A stretch of DNA of 64,000 nucleotides from Rotaria sp. Silwood1 (lineage: Eukaryota; Rotifera; Eurotatoria; Philodinida; Philodinidae): NCBI GenBank assembly GCA_905250075.1, contig CAJNOP010000041.1:935302-999301 (forward strand), given 5' to 3'. The notes beneath the pieces are model-generated. The model made no database searches. It was not told the origin of the DNA and worked only from the letters and a program-made list of their open reading frames with translations. Both the position numbers and the translations under genes were made by a program. This document shows positions 12,593-25,880 of the stretch, one piece after another. How positions within the stretch are numbered: the stretch's first letter is position 1; each line of letters begins with the position of its first letter.

Positions 12593-15500
12593 TTAACTAC
12601 TCGAATTGAGTTTAAGAAGTGCAAATTCTTCTGCTAATTGAACACAATGATCCAATCGTGTAGCATCACAATTTGTTCCTTGAGCTTGAGTATCTTTACC
12701 ACCACCACGACCATTTGCGTCTCCAATTACTTTTTGTACCCATTCATTAGCTTTTAAGTGTTTTTCTTTAACTTGTTGCTAAATAAGAAAATGATTAGTT
12801 TTAATAATTTTTTTTTCTGTTTTTCTAATTTACATACATCAGATACACTTGCAAGACAAACAAATTTATCTGTTGCATGATCAACACTGAATAACATAAT
12901 AGCAACATCTGTTGATTGTGTACGTATTTGATTAATAACTGTACTTAAATTTTTTGTATCATTACCCATTTCAAAATTGGCTATTAAACATTTACGATCA
13001 GGATATTTAGTTAAAATATCTCGACATTGTTCAACAGCTTTAGTTATTTGATTTTTACTATCAGCTTTATCTAATTCAATTAATATTGTTTTTAATTCTT
13101 TTAATTGATTACGTTGAGATTCACGACGCCATTGTGATATATTAGCTTGTGATATATTTTCATTAAATTGAAATATTTCTTTATTAAACATTAAACGTGA
13201 TGATATTGATGTTGTATTTAATGATGATGAATCACGTACACGACGTGATAAATCTTGAAGACAATCATCAAGCTGATCAGCTCTTTTCGTACACTAAAGA
13301 TAGATTTTTAAAAAATTTATTAAATAAAAATAAAAAATTTTATCGAAAATATGTTTATGAAATTAAGACTCATTTCTGGAAAACTTATGAGGGCAGGACA
13401 TCTCGTCTAAAATACTGATGATCAAGCTTGTTGGTCAGTTAGAAGCAAACAGTCTTCGGGCAATTTACTGATGTCTAATGTTATATTGCTGCATCGTCAA
13501 ACAAATGGCCCAACAATCAGTTTGCTTGATATTACACATCACACAGTAAGTGTCGGTAGGTGCGTTACAACTAAAAACGGATCATGTTGAAACCAAATAC
13601 GAGAGCTGTGTTCATTAATCAATAGAAGTGGGTGAGTGTATGTCCGAAATCATTCAAATGAAGCAATGAGAAAAAATAATCATCGCGTAATGTCTTTCTA
13701 CACGTAGAAGAAGGACTAAATTTTAATATTTTAATTAGAGATGACTGCTTCAAAAGTTTCTCGTATACATAAAAATTGGGTGAATAGACCTATCATTTAA
13801 TAAAACGACTTACAAGGGAACCTTCACAATCCTCCATCGAATTTCAATGAATTATTGTCTAGAGAAACTAAGTAGACTCTGCATATTTCCAGACCTAACT
13901 ATACGGATCTTCATGAAAAATTTCAAAAGTTTTCAATAAAGTTGCTTCAAGATATATAGAGTTCAAAAATATGTTGGTCCACGTACCATCTATGGAAGAA
14001 AAAGATCTATATCCTCTATATAGACAAAGTTTCAGATCGAAATTCGATAATACGAGTAGTGTCCTACAGAAGTTTTTAGAGAATAAACATATTAATAATT
14101 TGATATCCAAGTCAAATATCAATAAGAATCCAAATGCTTTTTTTACTCAAATGGTATGCATAGTCTATAGACAAAAAATTTTTGAAATCGAAGCGAGTAT
14201 CTGAGGAAGCTCCTTGTTAGTTTGAAAAAAATCTAACCAATGGAAACATTAGAATACTCATCTGTTGATTATAGCTCAACATGACTAGACACTATTCATA
14301 GCTTAAATTAGTCAATTCAACCTTTCATATTACGACACAATTCGAATAATATCTCAACCTGTCGATATTTTTATCAATAAACTTTTTTCTCTCTAGAAAC
14401 TATCAAAATTCAAAACACTGCTATATGTTAACAGTCTTTTGATCAATATAAAATTTTTATTCATTTAAATTCATCTTACTTTTTCTGCTTCAGGACCAGT
14501 AACAGCAACAATACGTCGAATACCTTTGGCAATAGCTTCTTCAGTAACAATAATCAGTTGATCAATATGTTTACTTGTTTTTAAATGAGTACCACCACAA
14601 AATTCAACTGAATATTCCCGTCCAGTAGCTTTAGGTGGTTTATTAAGTAAATCATCAATTGATACACCAATCGAAACAATACGTACTGGATCTGGATATG
14701 TTTCATCAAAAACAGCACGTAAACCATCAATTCGTTTAGATTCTTCTAATGATGCATCTTTAGCATAAACATGTAATGATTGTTCAATCATTTTATTGCA
14801 AATAAGTTCTGTTTGTTTAAGTTCATCAAGTGTCATTGCTCCTTTAGAACTAAAATCAAAACGTAAACGATCTGGTGCGACTAATGAACCACGTTGATCA
14901 ACAGTATCACCAAGTATAGCACGTAAAGCATAGTTAAGTATATGTGTACCAGTATGATTTTTCATGATTAAATGTCGACGAAAATCATCAATTGTTAAAC
15001 GTACTTTATCATTAACACGTAATGTACCTTCAACAACACCAACATGAAGAATATAACCACCACGTACTTGAACATTACGAACCTAAAATTTAATTCAATA
15101 CGAAAGTAATAAATTGTTTTCAATAAGATTTGCTTTATTGTAGAGAAAGTTTTCAAAATTTGTTCTATAATAGGTTTATGATATACATATATATATATTG
15201 TCTTAGTTTACTCTTATTATGATCTAATAATATCTGAGAAGTTCAGTAAGCGATTTGAAAAGGACTTTAAATTAATGCGATTGTATGTTTTTTTCTATTA
15301 CAATCAATAATTAGAATCCAATCACAGATGGACAAGTACGTAAGAGTGACTTTTCTAACATGTCACTAGACAGAATTTAATGAAGAAATTTGGAAATGAT
15401 GCATTTATTGAATAAAGAAACTTCTTTTTTTTTTGATACTGTTGTACCAAAGCAGAGGGATAGTCTTGTTATTCAATATTTAAAATAAGATAATTATTCT

Positions 15501-18500
15501 TACTTGAAATTCAACATTTTCATCCTCTTCTTTAACAATGTAACCTTCATCATAAGTTTGTCCACCAGCTTCAGCATAGAAACATGTTCGATCAAGTACA
15601 AGGCCACATTCTTCTCCTGAACTAATTGAATCAACAAATTTTTGACCACTACGTATTGCTAAAATAGTTGCTTGAATTGATGGAAAAACTAAAATTAACA
15701 AAAAACACTAAGTAAATCTTCAATCATTGAAAAAATATATTTCTTCTTTTTTACCATATTTTCCATGTTCATCACATGTATAATCATATTTTGGTAAATC
15801 ATCAGTTGGTTTCAAACCTTTTGATTGTTTAAGTTCATTAATAGCATGTACATCAAGTGTACATTGAACTATATAAAACAAAAAGAAAATAGTTTATTAA
15901 AAGCATAAAAAATTTCTATTGAAAATAAAAAAATATTAACCTTGAGCTTGTTCACCACTAGTTTGTTGTGAAGCAATTAAAGATTTTTGTCGAGCTTCTT
16001 CAAATAAATTCATATCAAATGCTAAACCACGTTCTTCACACATTAATTGTGTTAAATCAGCTGGAAAACCATATGTATCATACAAACGCCAAACAATATC
16101 ACCTATGAAAAATTTCAAAAACGAACGGAATTCGAATTTTTCTCGAAACATAATTTTTTGTTTGTTTTACCAGGGAATGTTGTTGTATTTCCTAATGATG
16201 ATATTGTTTTATTAAGTAAACGTTGACCACGTGTTAATGTACGTAAAAATTGTTGTTCTTCATCATTAATAACATCTTTAACTAATTGTGGATCTTTACG
16301 TAATTCAGGAAAAAATGAACCAAGACTTTCAACAACAACATCAACAAGTGATGCAAGAAAACCAGGTTTGGCTTGTAATTTTTCTGATGAATAACGTATT
16401 GCACGACGAAGAATACGTCGAAGAACATAACTAAAAAATACAAAAAAACAAATGATTGTGTAAAATACCTTTGTTTCATTGTTTTTATTATTGCAAAGTA
16501 CTAAATAAAAGCAGATTTATCTATTGAAGTAATTCTCAATTTTGAGATTCTACTAAACTGTCGGATACACGACCTACTAATGAGTTATGGCCATTTAAAT
16601 GACATTTTTACCTATAGGCATTATTAGATTGTCCTGAAACTTTCAATGAAAACGAACCAATCATGGTCCTTCTATCATAAACCACTGCTTATTTGGATGT
16701 TTAATATCTCGAGAAAGTCATGTTCGGTCTCATTGAAAGTCTAAATTGCACTTAAACAACCATAATTCTTCATCAGTAGACAATGGGTTCGGATCGTGTT
16801 AAGCTTGTCTTAGCTCTTTACTGAGACCTGCTCTTTTTAGACAAATAACTCGCGACGGATGTCTTTCAATTAATAAATCGCTTTGGGTAGAAACTATGTG
16901 CCCTGAGTTTATTGCTGCGGAGATACTGCAGTTTTGTGCTAATATTTAAATAGATGCGGTGTTTTCCTTCGGGAACACTGGGAAGGATGGTGTTCGAATT
17001 CCGACTCTAACTTTTTATAGAGATAGTCTTTGATGCGAATAATTTCTTGTGAATATTTCAGACCTGGACGTTGTTTCTATCTTAAGATGTAGCTATAGTA
17101 AAAGCCTATCGTTTATGTCTCTATATATAAAACGGTAAATTCTATGTTCTAATTTCAGACTAGAAGCAAATCAACAGATTTGAAACTTTAACAATAAATT
17201 ATTCTAATTAAAGTCTATCTTCTTACAAAGTCTCAAGTCAAAATGGAAAAATCAGATTTTCCAGTACGTTCCTAAGAGAAACTACGGTATTTATTCAAAA
17301 ATTACTGTAAGAATGCTATATATTCGCAGCAATAAGCTAAGAGCTTGAATCTTTTTCAGAATATTCGAATCTCATTTATCTCTGCGTGATGCACAGAGTT
17401 GTATTTCAAAAGCGATTTATCGTTTGGAAGTCTTTCCTCGTCAGTTTTGCATTACAAATATGTTGAACTGTAGAAATTTTCTTTTCAATTTTCATGCTGT
17501 ATAAATTAATCTATGTTTCGAAAATTCAATGGAAATATTTGTAAGATCTATTCATATGACAAAAAGTGAAATTCAAAAGCTATTTAACTATTAATCTCAT
17601 TTTTTTAAAATGAAACTTCGTCTTTGATATCTAGCTCTATCTAAAAGAACACTTGCTGTAAATATATATTTTAGTAAGAACTACAGATACTAGACCTACA
17701 CTTTCTTTAATAAAATATCGACCTTCAATCTTCATTTTTCTGATCGTTATCATCGACAATATTATTTATGGGTTGTGATTATACAAACAAAAAAAAAGCA
17801 TTCACTTAATTGCAATGTCAGCTGTACTTCTTTTATTTGTCATTCGTATATTATACGTTTACCACGATCAAAGTACAAGTAGTCGTGACATAAACGATAA
17901 ATTATCATAAAAATGGACACAGATGAATGAAGACGAAAGCGAACAAGTATAAACAATAATATCTAACCATTGCTTTCTGAAATCTGAAAATCTATGTAAT
18001 TAATCAAATTTCACCGCTATGGTTGAGTGGCTACGTAGTTCGACACATACAATCATCCATTTGATCTTTTGCTCAGATCTACAGCTAGTATTAGTTGTAA
18101 GAAAAATACCGCACTATTGATTTTATTGCTAGACAGGTGTATCCTATTTTTGGTTTTCTAAAAAAAATTTTAAAATGATACTTACCCACGTCCTGTTTTA
18201 TCCGGTCGTCCACCATCAGTAATAGCAATGGTTAATGTTCGAATATGATCAGCAACAACTCGATAAGCCATATCCATTTTATCTTGATCGTTAACACCAA
18301 CTTTACCTGTATATGGTCGTGCACCAGTTCCCTATTGAATAAATTTTTTAATGATTAAAAAAAGCATAATTCTTATTATTTATATAAATATTTTACTTTT
18401 TCAATAGCAGCAAATATAGGCATAAATATATCTGTATCATAATTTGAACGTTTATTTTGTATAACTGATGTTAAACGTTCAAAACCCATACCGGTATCAA

Positions 18501-19392
18501 CATGTTTAGCTGGTAATTCACGTAATGAACCATCTTTTTCTCTATAAAACAAAAAATAAAAATATTCATGAAAAAAAAGTTCATTAGAAAAGAAAAAAAC
18601 AAACCTGTTAAATTGAATAAATACAAGATTCCAAATTTCTAATACATCTGGATCATCATGATTAACAAGATGAGCTGCATTTCGACCACCACCAATTCGA
18701 TCAAAATGTATTTCTGTACATGGACCACATGGACCTGTATCACCCATTTCCCAAAAATTATCTTTCATATTACCCGGAAGTATATGATCTTCTGATAAAC
18801 TATAAAAATTTAAAGCAAAAAAGAAAATAAAAAGAAAATAACAACTGCATAAATTTTACTATTTTCTCCATAAGAGTTGTGTTTCAGTATCTGGTTGAAG
18901 ATTATTTTTTGCACTACCTTCAAAGTATGTTGCATATAAACGATTTGGATCTAATTTAAATACACCAACAAGTAATTCCCATGCCATATCAATAGCTTTT
19001 TCTTTGAAATAATCACCAAATGACCAATTTCCAAGCATTTCAAAAAATGTATGATGATAAACATCTTTTCCAACATCATCTAAATCATTATGTTTACCAC
19101 CAGCACGTATACATTTTTGACTATTTGCTGTACGTTTATATTTTCCCATGTCACTATTTGGATCAGCTGTACCAAGAAAACATGGTTTAAACTATAATAA
19201 AGTAAAAAAATAAGTCTTTTTTTTTTATTAAAAATAAACTAAAAAGAAAATGTATACTTGATTCATTCCAGCATTAGTAAAAAGTAATGTTGGATCATCA
19301 AGTGGAATGGTTGATGATGAATGAACATATAAATGTCCATGTTTTTTGGTAAAAAAATCAATAAATGTTTGACGAATTTCCGATGAAGACAT
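12593..19392 (-). CDS. AARS1: alanyl-tRNA synthetase, cytosolic type (12 exons)
   Basis: Class II alanyl-tRNA synthetase; charges tRNA-Ala and edits mischarged Ser/Gly. Exons: 19392-19258, 19191-18860, 18799-18605, 18541-18397, 18331-18186, 16430-16171, 16102-15941, 15868-15755, 15688-15504, 15082-14480, 13293-12838, 12778-12593. All are in phase, giving 972 aa (human 968). Core motifs: [57 protein letters not shown] and [20 protein letters not shown]. The editing site is intact: HTGTH (H601, H605) and CGGTH (C720, H724), almost exactly the human spacing. The C-Ala domain ends with a [12 protein letters not shown] motif. The ATG at 19392 is chosen because the upstream codon at 19425 is GTG. 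Intron 5 (16431-18185) is 1.76 kb and intron 10 (13294-14479) is 1.19 kb. Confidence 0.98.
16610..16740. repeat. MITE-like repeat copy in AlaRS intron 5
   Basis: Begins with CCTATAGGCATTATTAGATTGTC and ends around GTCATGTTCGGTCTCATTGAAA. Both blocks recur in the same order at 60826-60966. The right terminal repeat is not clear in this copy. Confidence 0.5.
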
Positions 19393-20434
19393 TGATGCTA
19401 TGATATTTTGATGAATATATTTCACGGATATTTATTGAGTTGAAATGAGTGATCTATTAATAGAAAAAGTAGAAAGTATGATGCAATGTCACTGGTTAAA
19501 ATATTCTTAAATACTCTGGAATCTTTTCTTTCGTTTTTATTATGCAATGCTTTTATAGATAATAAACAATGACTAATCAAGGGAAAAATAAATAGAATGT
19601 TCGATAGAGAAATAGTGGAATGATGAACTGTAGGTCAATCGATCGATGGATGGATAGTAGTGATGACGAAGCTCACCGAATACAGAAAAAAAAACGAATC
19701 GAATGATATCTAGAGTAGATGGCGCTATCAACATGTATTGCAGAATAAGATTAGGTAATACTATAATTTTCTCTCTATTGCAACAATGGTAAAATTATAT
19801 GACGCAATGTACATTCCAAACTGATGTTGTAACCAGGAATACGCTAGGTCAGAAGCCATTCTACCACCCAGAAAGAAAAACATAATCCTTATCTTCATCG
19901 ACAGCATTTTTCATTGATTTCATTCAAGATCATAGAGCAATGTCTTACTAAACACGAGATCTTCGGATGACGCCACTATGTCAAATCAAATAAAAAATAA
20001 TAATTTGTTTAGTCCTTGTAAAAAATTCTCGGACTTTCAACCATAACTTCCTAAAAGGAGGTTATATTATTTTGACTAGAGAATGGGATATATGTAGGTT
20101 TGCAAAGAAAGATTTCCTCTATCCAACGGTATATATAGTAGACTCCTACGATTGACAAAAAAGAATGAAACCGAAAATCGAATCGAAACTAAGGTGTGGA
20201 TGCAGAGTATGAGTTTCGGTCTGGGTAAAGAACCTATCAACATCCACTTCCTTTTCTTTTTGTTGTATTGTTTGAAGAAAAAAAAATTTTTTTAATAAAA
20301 ATAATAAGTTTGAAAAATGGAAGACAGCAATTTCTAAAAACACTTTCATTAGCTATTTAATATAATATAAATAAATCAACGGTTCCAAGGACTCTTTTCA
20401 GGAACTGAAATTGGAACCGGCTTTTTCAATTTTT
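19393..20434. other. upstream region of AlaRS, no gene seen
   Basis: About 1 kb between the AlaRS start and the long inverted-repeat element. The AlaRS promoter and 5' UTR should be here, but I see no clear TATA box. No coding signal. Confidence 0.5.
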
Positions 20435-22502
20435 GCAAATAGGGTGACACTTTAACTTTACTTTACTTTAATAAAGTAAAGTAAAGTGAAGTATATCTTA
20501 CTTTACCGAACAAGTAAGATGAAGTAAAATAAGATAAAGTAAAGTGTGTAGTTGATGATTATTGATTTATTAGTTCATTATCACATATTAATCACATTAG
20601 AATATGTCAAACGTTGTGTCGAACTACGGATCGGAAGCATCGAAAAATCTGAACCTAATTTGATTACCTTGAGAATCAGCATTAAACCCTGACTTTTTTC
20701 ATAATTTTATTTTCTATTTTATCACAATCCAGTTTTTTACACCGAGGGTTCCCCTCAAGTATTGAAAAAAAGGTTTTTTCGCTGCTCTATTACAAGAATT
20801 TATAATTTAATAGTACCAAGTGCGTTGATTACAAATAACTCATTTGTTTTCAAAAGTACTCAGATAATAAGAAAGAACAGAAGAGCTCCCTAACAGTATT
20901 AAAAATCAACTTTTGACCAAAACGCTCATTAAAATACGATCACATTCGTTTCATCGAAGTCATAATGGATTTGACTTGACTGAAAATTCGTACTGTGACG
21001 ACACGGTCATCAAACAAACTTTTTTGTAACTAATTTCTATGAAATATGACAGATTTAATGGGTTATCCCAAAAATGACTCGTAGGTTAATCCACAAAATG
21101 TATCTGAAGCTTTTTATTGGTGAGTCAATATTGAAAGTATACAAATGGTCTGTTCAAGCTACCGGCTTGAGGCTAGAGCTAACATATGGAAGCTGCATCC
21201 CAATTGGTATCCCTACCAACCCGACTCAGTCAGCATCTCTGACTCACATAGATCGACTGAGTTTTGTGTGTAGATTTCAAATATGACACCTATCTGAAAT
21301 CAAATGTGGTTTTTCTATTCGAAAATTATAGAATATTAGTAAAAAAAGATGCAAACAGGCTTTCTAGGATAAGGTTTTGAGAAAAAGTGCTTTTGCTAGA
21401 TATGAAATTTCAGGTCGAAAATAGTGTCATCAGAAAAGCACATCGAGCTGCATATTTGATTAAGATATCTAACAGCTGCATCTGTAGAAACTATAATTGC
21501 ATGAAGCTGAAAACATATTATGAGAGACAATATGACCCAACCAGGGCAGTATTTGCCAATTATCGATATAAAAAAACCAAATATTCAACAGGTTTTTATA
21601 TTCTCTGATTGAGAAAAAAAATTCTGCGTAAAATGTATCTATTTTCGACGAAATAGAATCGTATTTTAATGAACTTTCTGGTCAAAACCTGGTTCTGCGA
21701 AACACGATTCCAAAGGAGTGTTGAAGTGTATAGAGTACAAATTTGGACACATTTCCTTCCCCTCTCTGACAGACCGTGACAGACAGACTTCAAGGAACTA
21801 TCGAAAACCATGTAGAATTAATATGTTACTGGAGTATATGTAGAGCATTTCCTGGTTGAAGTTCTATACTGTAAAGTCAGCATTAATAAAGAAATATCCA
21901 CCAATATATAGAGAAGAAGAGATTAGTTTTAGAGGAATTAGTAACAATGGGTCCATCGTGTTTCATATTTTAATCCTGCATGGATTACGCTAGCAGCTTT
22001 TTAATGCTGTTAGGAAGCTCTTTTGTTCTTTCTTATTATCTGAGTACTTTTGAAAACAAATGAGTTATTTGTAATCAACGCACTTGGTACTATTAAATTA
22101 TGAAGATTTGTAATAGAGCAGCGACAAAAACATTTTTTTTCAATACTTGAGGGGAAACCTCGGTGTAAAAAACTGGATTATGATAAAGTAGAAAATAAAA
22201 GTATGAAAAAAGTCAGGGTTCAATGCTGGTTCTCAAGGTAATCAAATTAGGTTCAGATTTTTCGACGCTTCCGATCCGTAGTTCGACACAACGTTTGACA
22301 TATTCGAATGTGATTAATATGTGATAATGAACTAATAAATCAATAATCATCAACCACACACTTTACTTTATCTTATTTTACTTCATCTTACTTGTTCGGT
22401 AAAGTAAGATATACTTCACTTGACTTTACTTCACTTTTCGGATGAAGTAGACCTACTTTATTTTACTCGATAGAGGAAAGATAAAGTGCCACCCCTATTT
22501 GC
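20435..22502. mobile_element. 2.07-kb element with ~0.5-kb terminal inverted repeats
   Basis: The left arm (20435 to about 20905) and right arm (about 21997-22502) are inverted copies. Both open with GCAAATAGGG and pass through AAAGTAAAGT-type tracts, the block AACGTTTGACATATTC (in one orientation or the other) and a shared inner end near CTAACAG...TTAAAAA. Small indels separate the arms. The 1.1-kb interior has no transposase-like frame, so it looks non-autonomous. The arm tips also contain shorter nested palindromes built from CTTTACTTTA units. I could not identify a target-site duplication, so the superfamily is open. Confidence 0.85.
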
Positions 22503-23415
22503 GAACCGAAAGCGTAGGGCTCTAATATATAGAGGAATTTGCGGTCTCTTCGTATCGTTTTAATTTTCAACAGATATTCACAATTAATTCTGGTTTTCTT
22601 TTTAATCGTATATAGTTCTCAAGTTATGAATATTAAAACTGTCAAAATCGTGATTTTTTGTGCCATGTATTGATTGAAAATATGAGTTTTATCCTCGTCA
22701 GCTCTTATTACATTTTGCTAAATAAATTTTGATAACATTCGAAATGACAGATATCCGTTAGTTTTTTTCCGCGCGATTGAAAACCTAGGTTAATCTCAAA
22801 CAGATTTATAGAGAAAATTGAATATGGTCTCAAATGATGGAGAAATGAACTCGCGATCTTTCTTTAACAAAAGAAAAAAAACAAATTTCTTTGCATTGTA
22901 ACTCTCATTAGAATCTAGAATATAAAAATGAAGAACTATAGTTGTCACATTTAATATCCCGTGAGACTTTCCTTATTGCAAACTGTGTGAACTACTTGTG
23001 AGTTAAATAGTAACTCTTCATGACGAACAATACGAGAGAAAATGACATATTGATGTAAAAATGTCCCGTAAGATCTTATGGTTAACATCTGGACAAAATC
23101 ATGTATCAATTCTTCTTTAAAAGTACATATCTGGCGATATTGAGAGTGAAGCGAAGGGCTCCCTTCGATGATGGAAAACTAGTTGAATTAGCCAAAGTTT
23201 GTTTGATTTACAATGAACATGACGTTTTTGTCTGTATAAGTTGTTATAAAAGTGCAGCATGGGTCATTGAATTCATTGCACTTATAGTTCATATTAATCA
23301 ATAATGATTTCTAAAAAAATGAACTCAGGGTTACGATGATTTTCCGGAGCCATTGGTGGCGCAAGCTAAATGTTCTAGAAGAAGCAATAAATTTTCTAAA
23401 GCGACAATAATAATC
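22503..23415. other. intergenic, no gene seen
   Basis: AT-rich spacer between the long inverted-repeat element and the hAT-like relic. No supported feature. Confidence 0.45.
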
Positions 23416-23700
23416 ATAAGTTTTCTATTTCAAACCCTACATATAATCAGTTTATTGATGTTCAAAATATTTTTTTTTCTATCTGTGTTTTTTGATATAA
23501 ATTTCGTTACAATAGTATCTGAATCAATATCAAAGTTACGTTCAATACATATTAAAGATAAACTGGATAGTCTTTCGTGATCTATTATATTTCGAATGTA
23601 TATTTTAAGTCTTCTTAAGGATGAAAAACTTCGTTCACATTCACATACGTGAACTGGAATTGTCCATTGTAGTTGCAATATAGGTAGAGATTTGCAAAAT
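23416..23700 (-). pseudogene. hAT-like transposase C-terminal dimerisation relic
   Basis: The minus-strand translation reads WTIPVHVCECERSFSSLRRL, then KIYIRNIIDHERLSSLSLIC and a stretch ending around FISKNTDRK. This is the hallmark C-terminal hAT dimerisation region seen in ZMYM1-like and ZBED-like transposases (family pattern xxER[SA]FSxLxRIKTxLR). Only about 90 residues remain; I see no upstream catalytic or BED finger part in frame. It is either a decayed transposon end or an exon of a dead domesticated gene. Confidence 0.7.
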
Positions 23701-24762
23701 GACTCTTTTTTTCCGTCTCAGTCCCGATCCAGTTCCGATCTTGATTATAGCTAAAACTTTCTGTTTTCAAATATATAAAGACTTAAAATCGGTTTTTCCT
23801 CAGGTTACACATGCCCTTCGTACATGTCAGCCGGTATAGTACTATTCGAGGGGAAAATAATGTCTGTTATCGGAAAAAATACGTTAGGATTTGGAAGACT
23901 AGGACTTCTATTTTGAGAACTAGTTCCGGAATTTTTTTTTTAAATCTAAGCCTAAGTTTTATTTTTCTGTTCCCAACAAGTAACAAAGTTTTTCTCAAAC
24001 AACGATGAGTATAACAACAAAACTAAGCAATTCACACTAAAAATAGCAGAACAATGATAAAACATTGTACATATAAGGAAATGTTTCCACTGCTATAGAA
24101 TAGAATCTTTGTAAATTATGTTTTGCATATCCGGAAAACTATTCAAGTTTCCAAAAAAATCCAATATTTAGTAACATGATCGTAATCTGTAAAAGGCTTG
24201 TATTTGATTAGACAACAAAAACAGTCGATTTACAATTTTTCGATTAAAACAGAGTAAAAAATATGAAAATATTTCTGTATAATAGTTGAGGAAAAATAAG
24301 CTGACCGGGAGCAGCCTAAAAAAGTTTAAACCCCGGTAAAATTGAAACTTTAGTCCCCATCTCGATTCCAATCCTGCCAGAACCGGAACCACTTTGCAGA
24401 CCCCTAACTATAAGATGTATTACATGACTCTTGTAGTAAGTTTTCTGGTTTTCTTGTGAAATAATATGAGTTTACTTTTATCAGATGTTTGCCAAATATA
24501 TGGAAGCCTAACTATTAAATCATACGAAAATCGAATAGATTACACAGGAATGAAAGCTGCTCGAGAGTTCCCTAATGTAGCAGGAAATTAATAGAAATAA
24601 TGGTCCTTGTTTTTCTCAAATCATATAATGCTAATCGACCTTAAATTTGACAAGGATAGGTGTCAAAGATATAAGATGAAAGGAGACTTTTGGATGGAAA
24701 TAAAACAAGTCTCATAATGCATAAACATTCTTCAAATAACCATCAGAATACAGAATATTAGG
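23701..24762. other. transposon-like debris, no gene seen
   Basis: AT-rich sequence next to the hAT-like relic, possibly its degraded 5' part. No frame is convincing. Confidence 0.35.
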
Positions 24763-24845
24763 GGAAGCAATAACTTTTTATTGCTACTGCTAATTTTCTG
24801 CAGCGGAGACCCTTCACCACTATGGCGCGCCGCCTATGTTCGGAG
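24763..24845. repeat. dispersed repeat copy A
   Basis: Opens with GGGGAAGCAATAACTTTTTATTGC and closes near CGCCGCCTATG. It resembles 25794-25880, which opens GGGAAGTAATAACCTCTTATTGC and closes near GCGTCGCCTAC. The AATAA/TTATT core can form a small hairpin. Confidence 0.4.
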
Positions 24846-25194
24846 CTTCTGTATATTTGCCGCGCTCGTATTGGTCGTCATGAAATTTTTTTCCTATTTT
24901 CTCCTAACATAAACTAAAAAAAATCAACGAATCAAAATTTTATAATTGCCGTTTGGAGAGTTATTCTAAAATTTTCTAGAGTTTTTTTGCAAAGGCTACA
25001 TCTCTAAATTGTTCTCAAATAAAAATAATTATTGAAAGTGCATTAAGTATATACTTCAATAAACACAGGTTATTCTCTTCCGCAAATAGAAAAAATATAA
25101 TGGACTACCTTAGTTAGGCGATGTAAATTAAACTTTCTAAGGGAAAAAGTATATTTTTCTAGACACATAATTATGAAAAAATACTTCAGTTAAA

Positions 25195-25330
25195 GTCTTG
25201 AAGAAATTAGTTTATTTTTCGATACAAATTCATTTACAATATCATTTAAATCAATTTTAAAACCATGTTCTGCATAAAACTAAAGATGGGATAGATAGTT
25301 TCTCTTGATCTGTTAGGTGCATAGGTGGAT
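25195..25330 (-). pseudogene. second hAT-like transposase C-terminal relic
   Basis: The minus-strand translation in two frames gives LTDQEKLSIPSL, then HGFKIDLNDIVNEFVSKNK. The second block matches the segment around NFDIDSDTIVTKFISKNTD in the relic at 23416-23700. The frame change marks it as broken. It suggests two insertions, or a tandem duplication, of the same element. Confidence 0.55.
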
Positions 25331-25793
25331 GAATGCACAGAAGAATAACACTTACACCCACACTTTCAAGATAGTGGAACTAATGTTGTATGATAAGTTT
25401 CACCTAATATAATTGTTTCATTTATATTCACAATAGCAGTATTCATAGCTGCACTAATATATATGTATTACATTCTTTTTTATAATGAAGTTACTGTTTT
25501 TTCTTAATGCAATAATAAGAAACTTCAATTTCAGACACTTAACTAATACACTAGAAACTAATTATACAATGGTAAACGGTCAAAAATAACATAAGACACA
25601 AAGCTGCTAGCCGTCTTCTTTCTATTTCGGTTAAAAAAAAGAAAAGAAAAGTACTCTTTATATACCTCCAATAATATGACATTAATTAATCGACCTTCAG
25701 CTTCTATAATGAAGACAAATGTCGAATATAAATCACAATAGTATAGCCGTACAAATAGAATAAAACAAATAAAACTGAGAAATAACTATTAGG

Positions 25794-25880
25794 GAAGTAA
25801 TAACCTCTTATTGCATTTTTTCGTCTTTTTTATGGGAAGCAATTACATGCCATTTGCTTCGTTGATGCGTCGCCTACACT
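25794..25880. repeat. dispersed repeat copy B
   Basis: Partner of the repeat at 24763-24845, same orientation. It contains an additional internal GGGAAGCAATTAC block. Confidence 0.4.

Noticed and set aside
13971..14204. Plus-strand 77-codon frame inside AlaRS intron 10
   Set aside because: No family resemblance, no splice context, AT-rich composition; a chance frame.
16960..17005. GTTCGAATTCC resembling a tRNA T-arm
   Set aside because: No A box or cloverleaf stems upstream at the right distance.
18013..18050. tRNA-like A box (TGGTTGAGTGG) followed by GTTCGA
   Set aside because: The B-box-like block is too close and incomplete, and no acceptor or anticodon stem pairs can be drawn; it lies inside an AlaRS intron.
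19393..19425. Longer AlaRS N-terminus starting at 19425
   Set aside because: The codon at 19425 is GTG; the first ATG is 19392 and matches the expected N-terminus ([10 protein letters not shown]).
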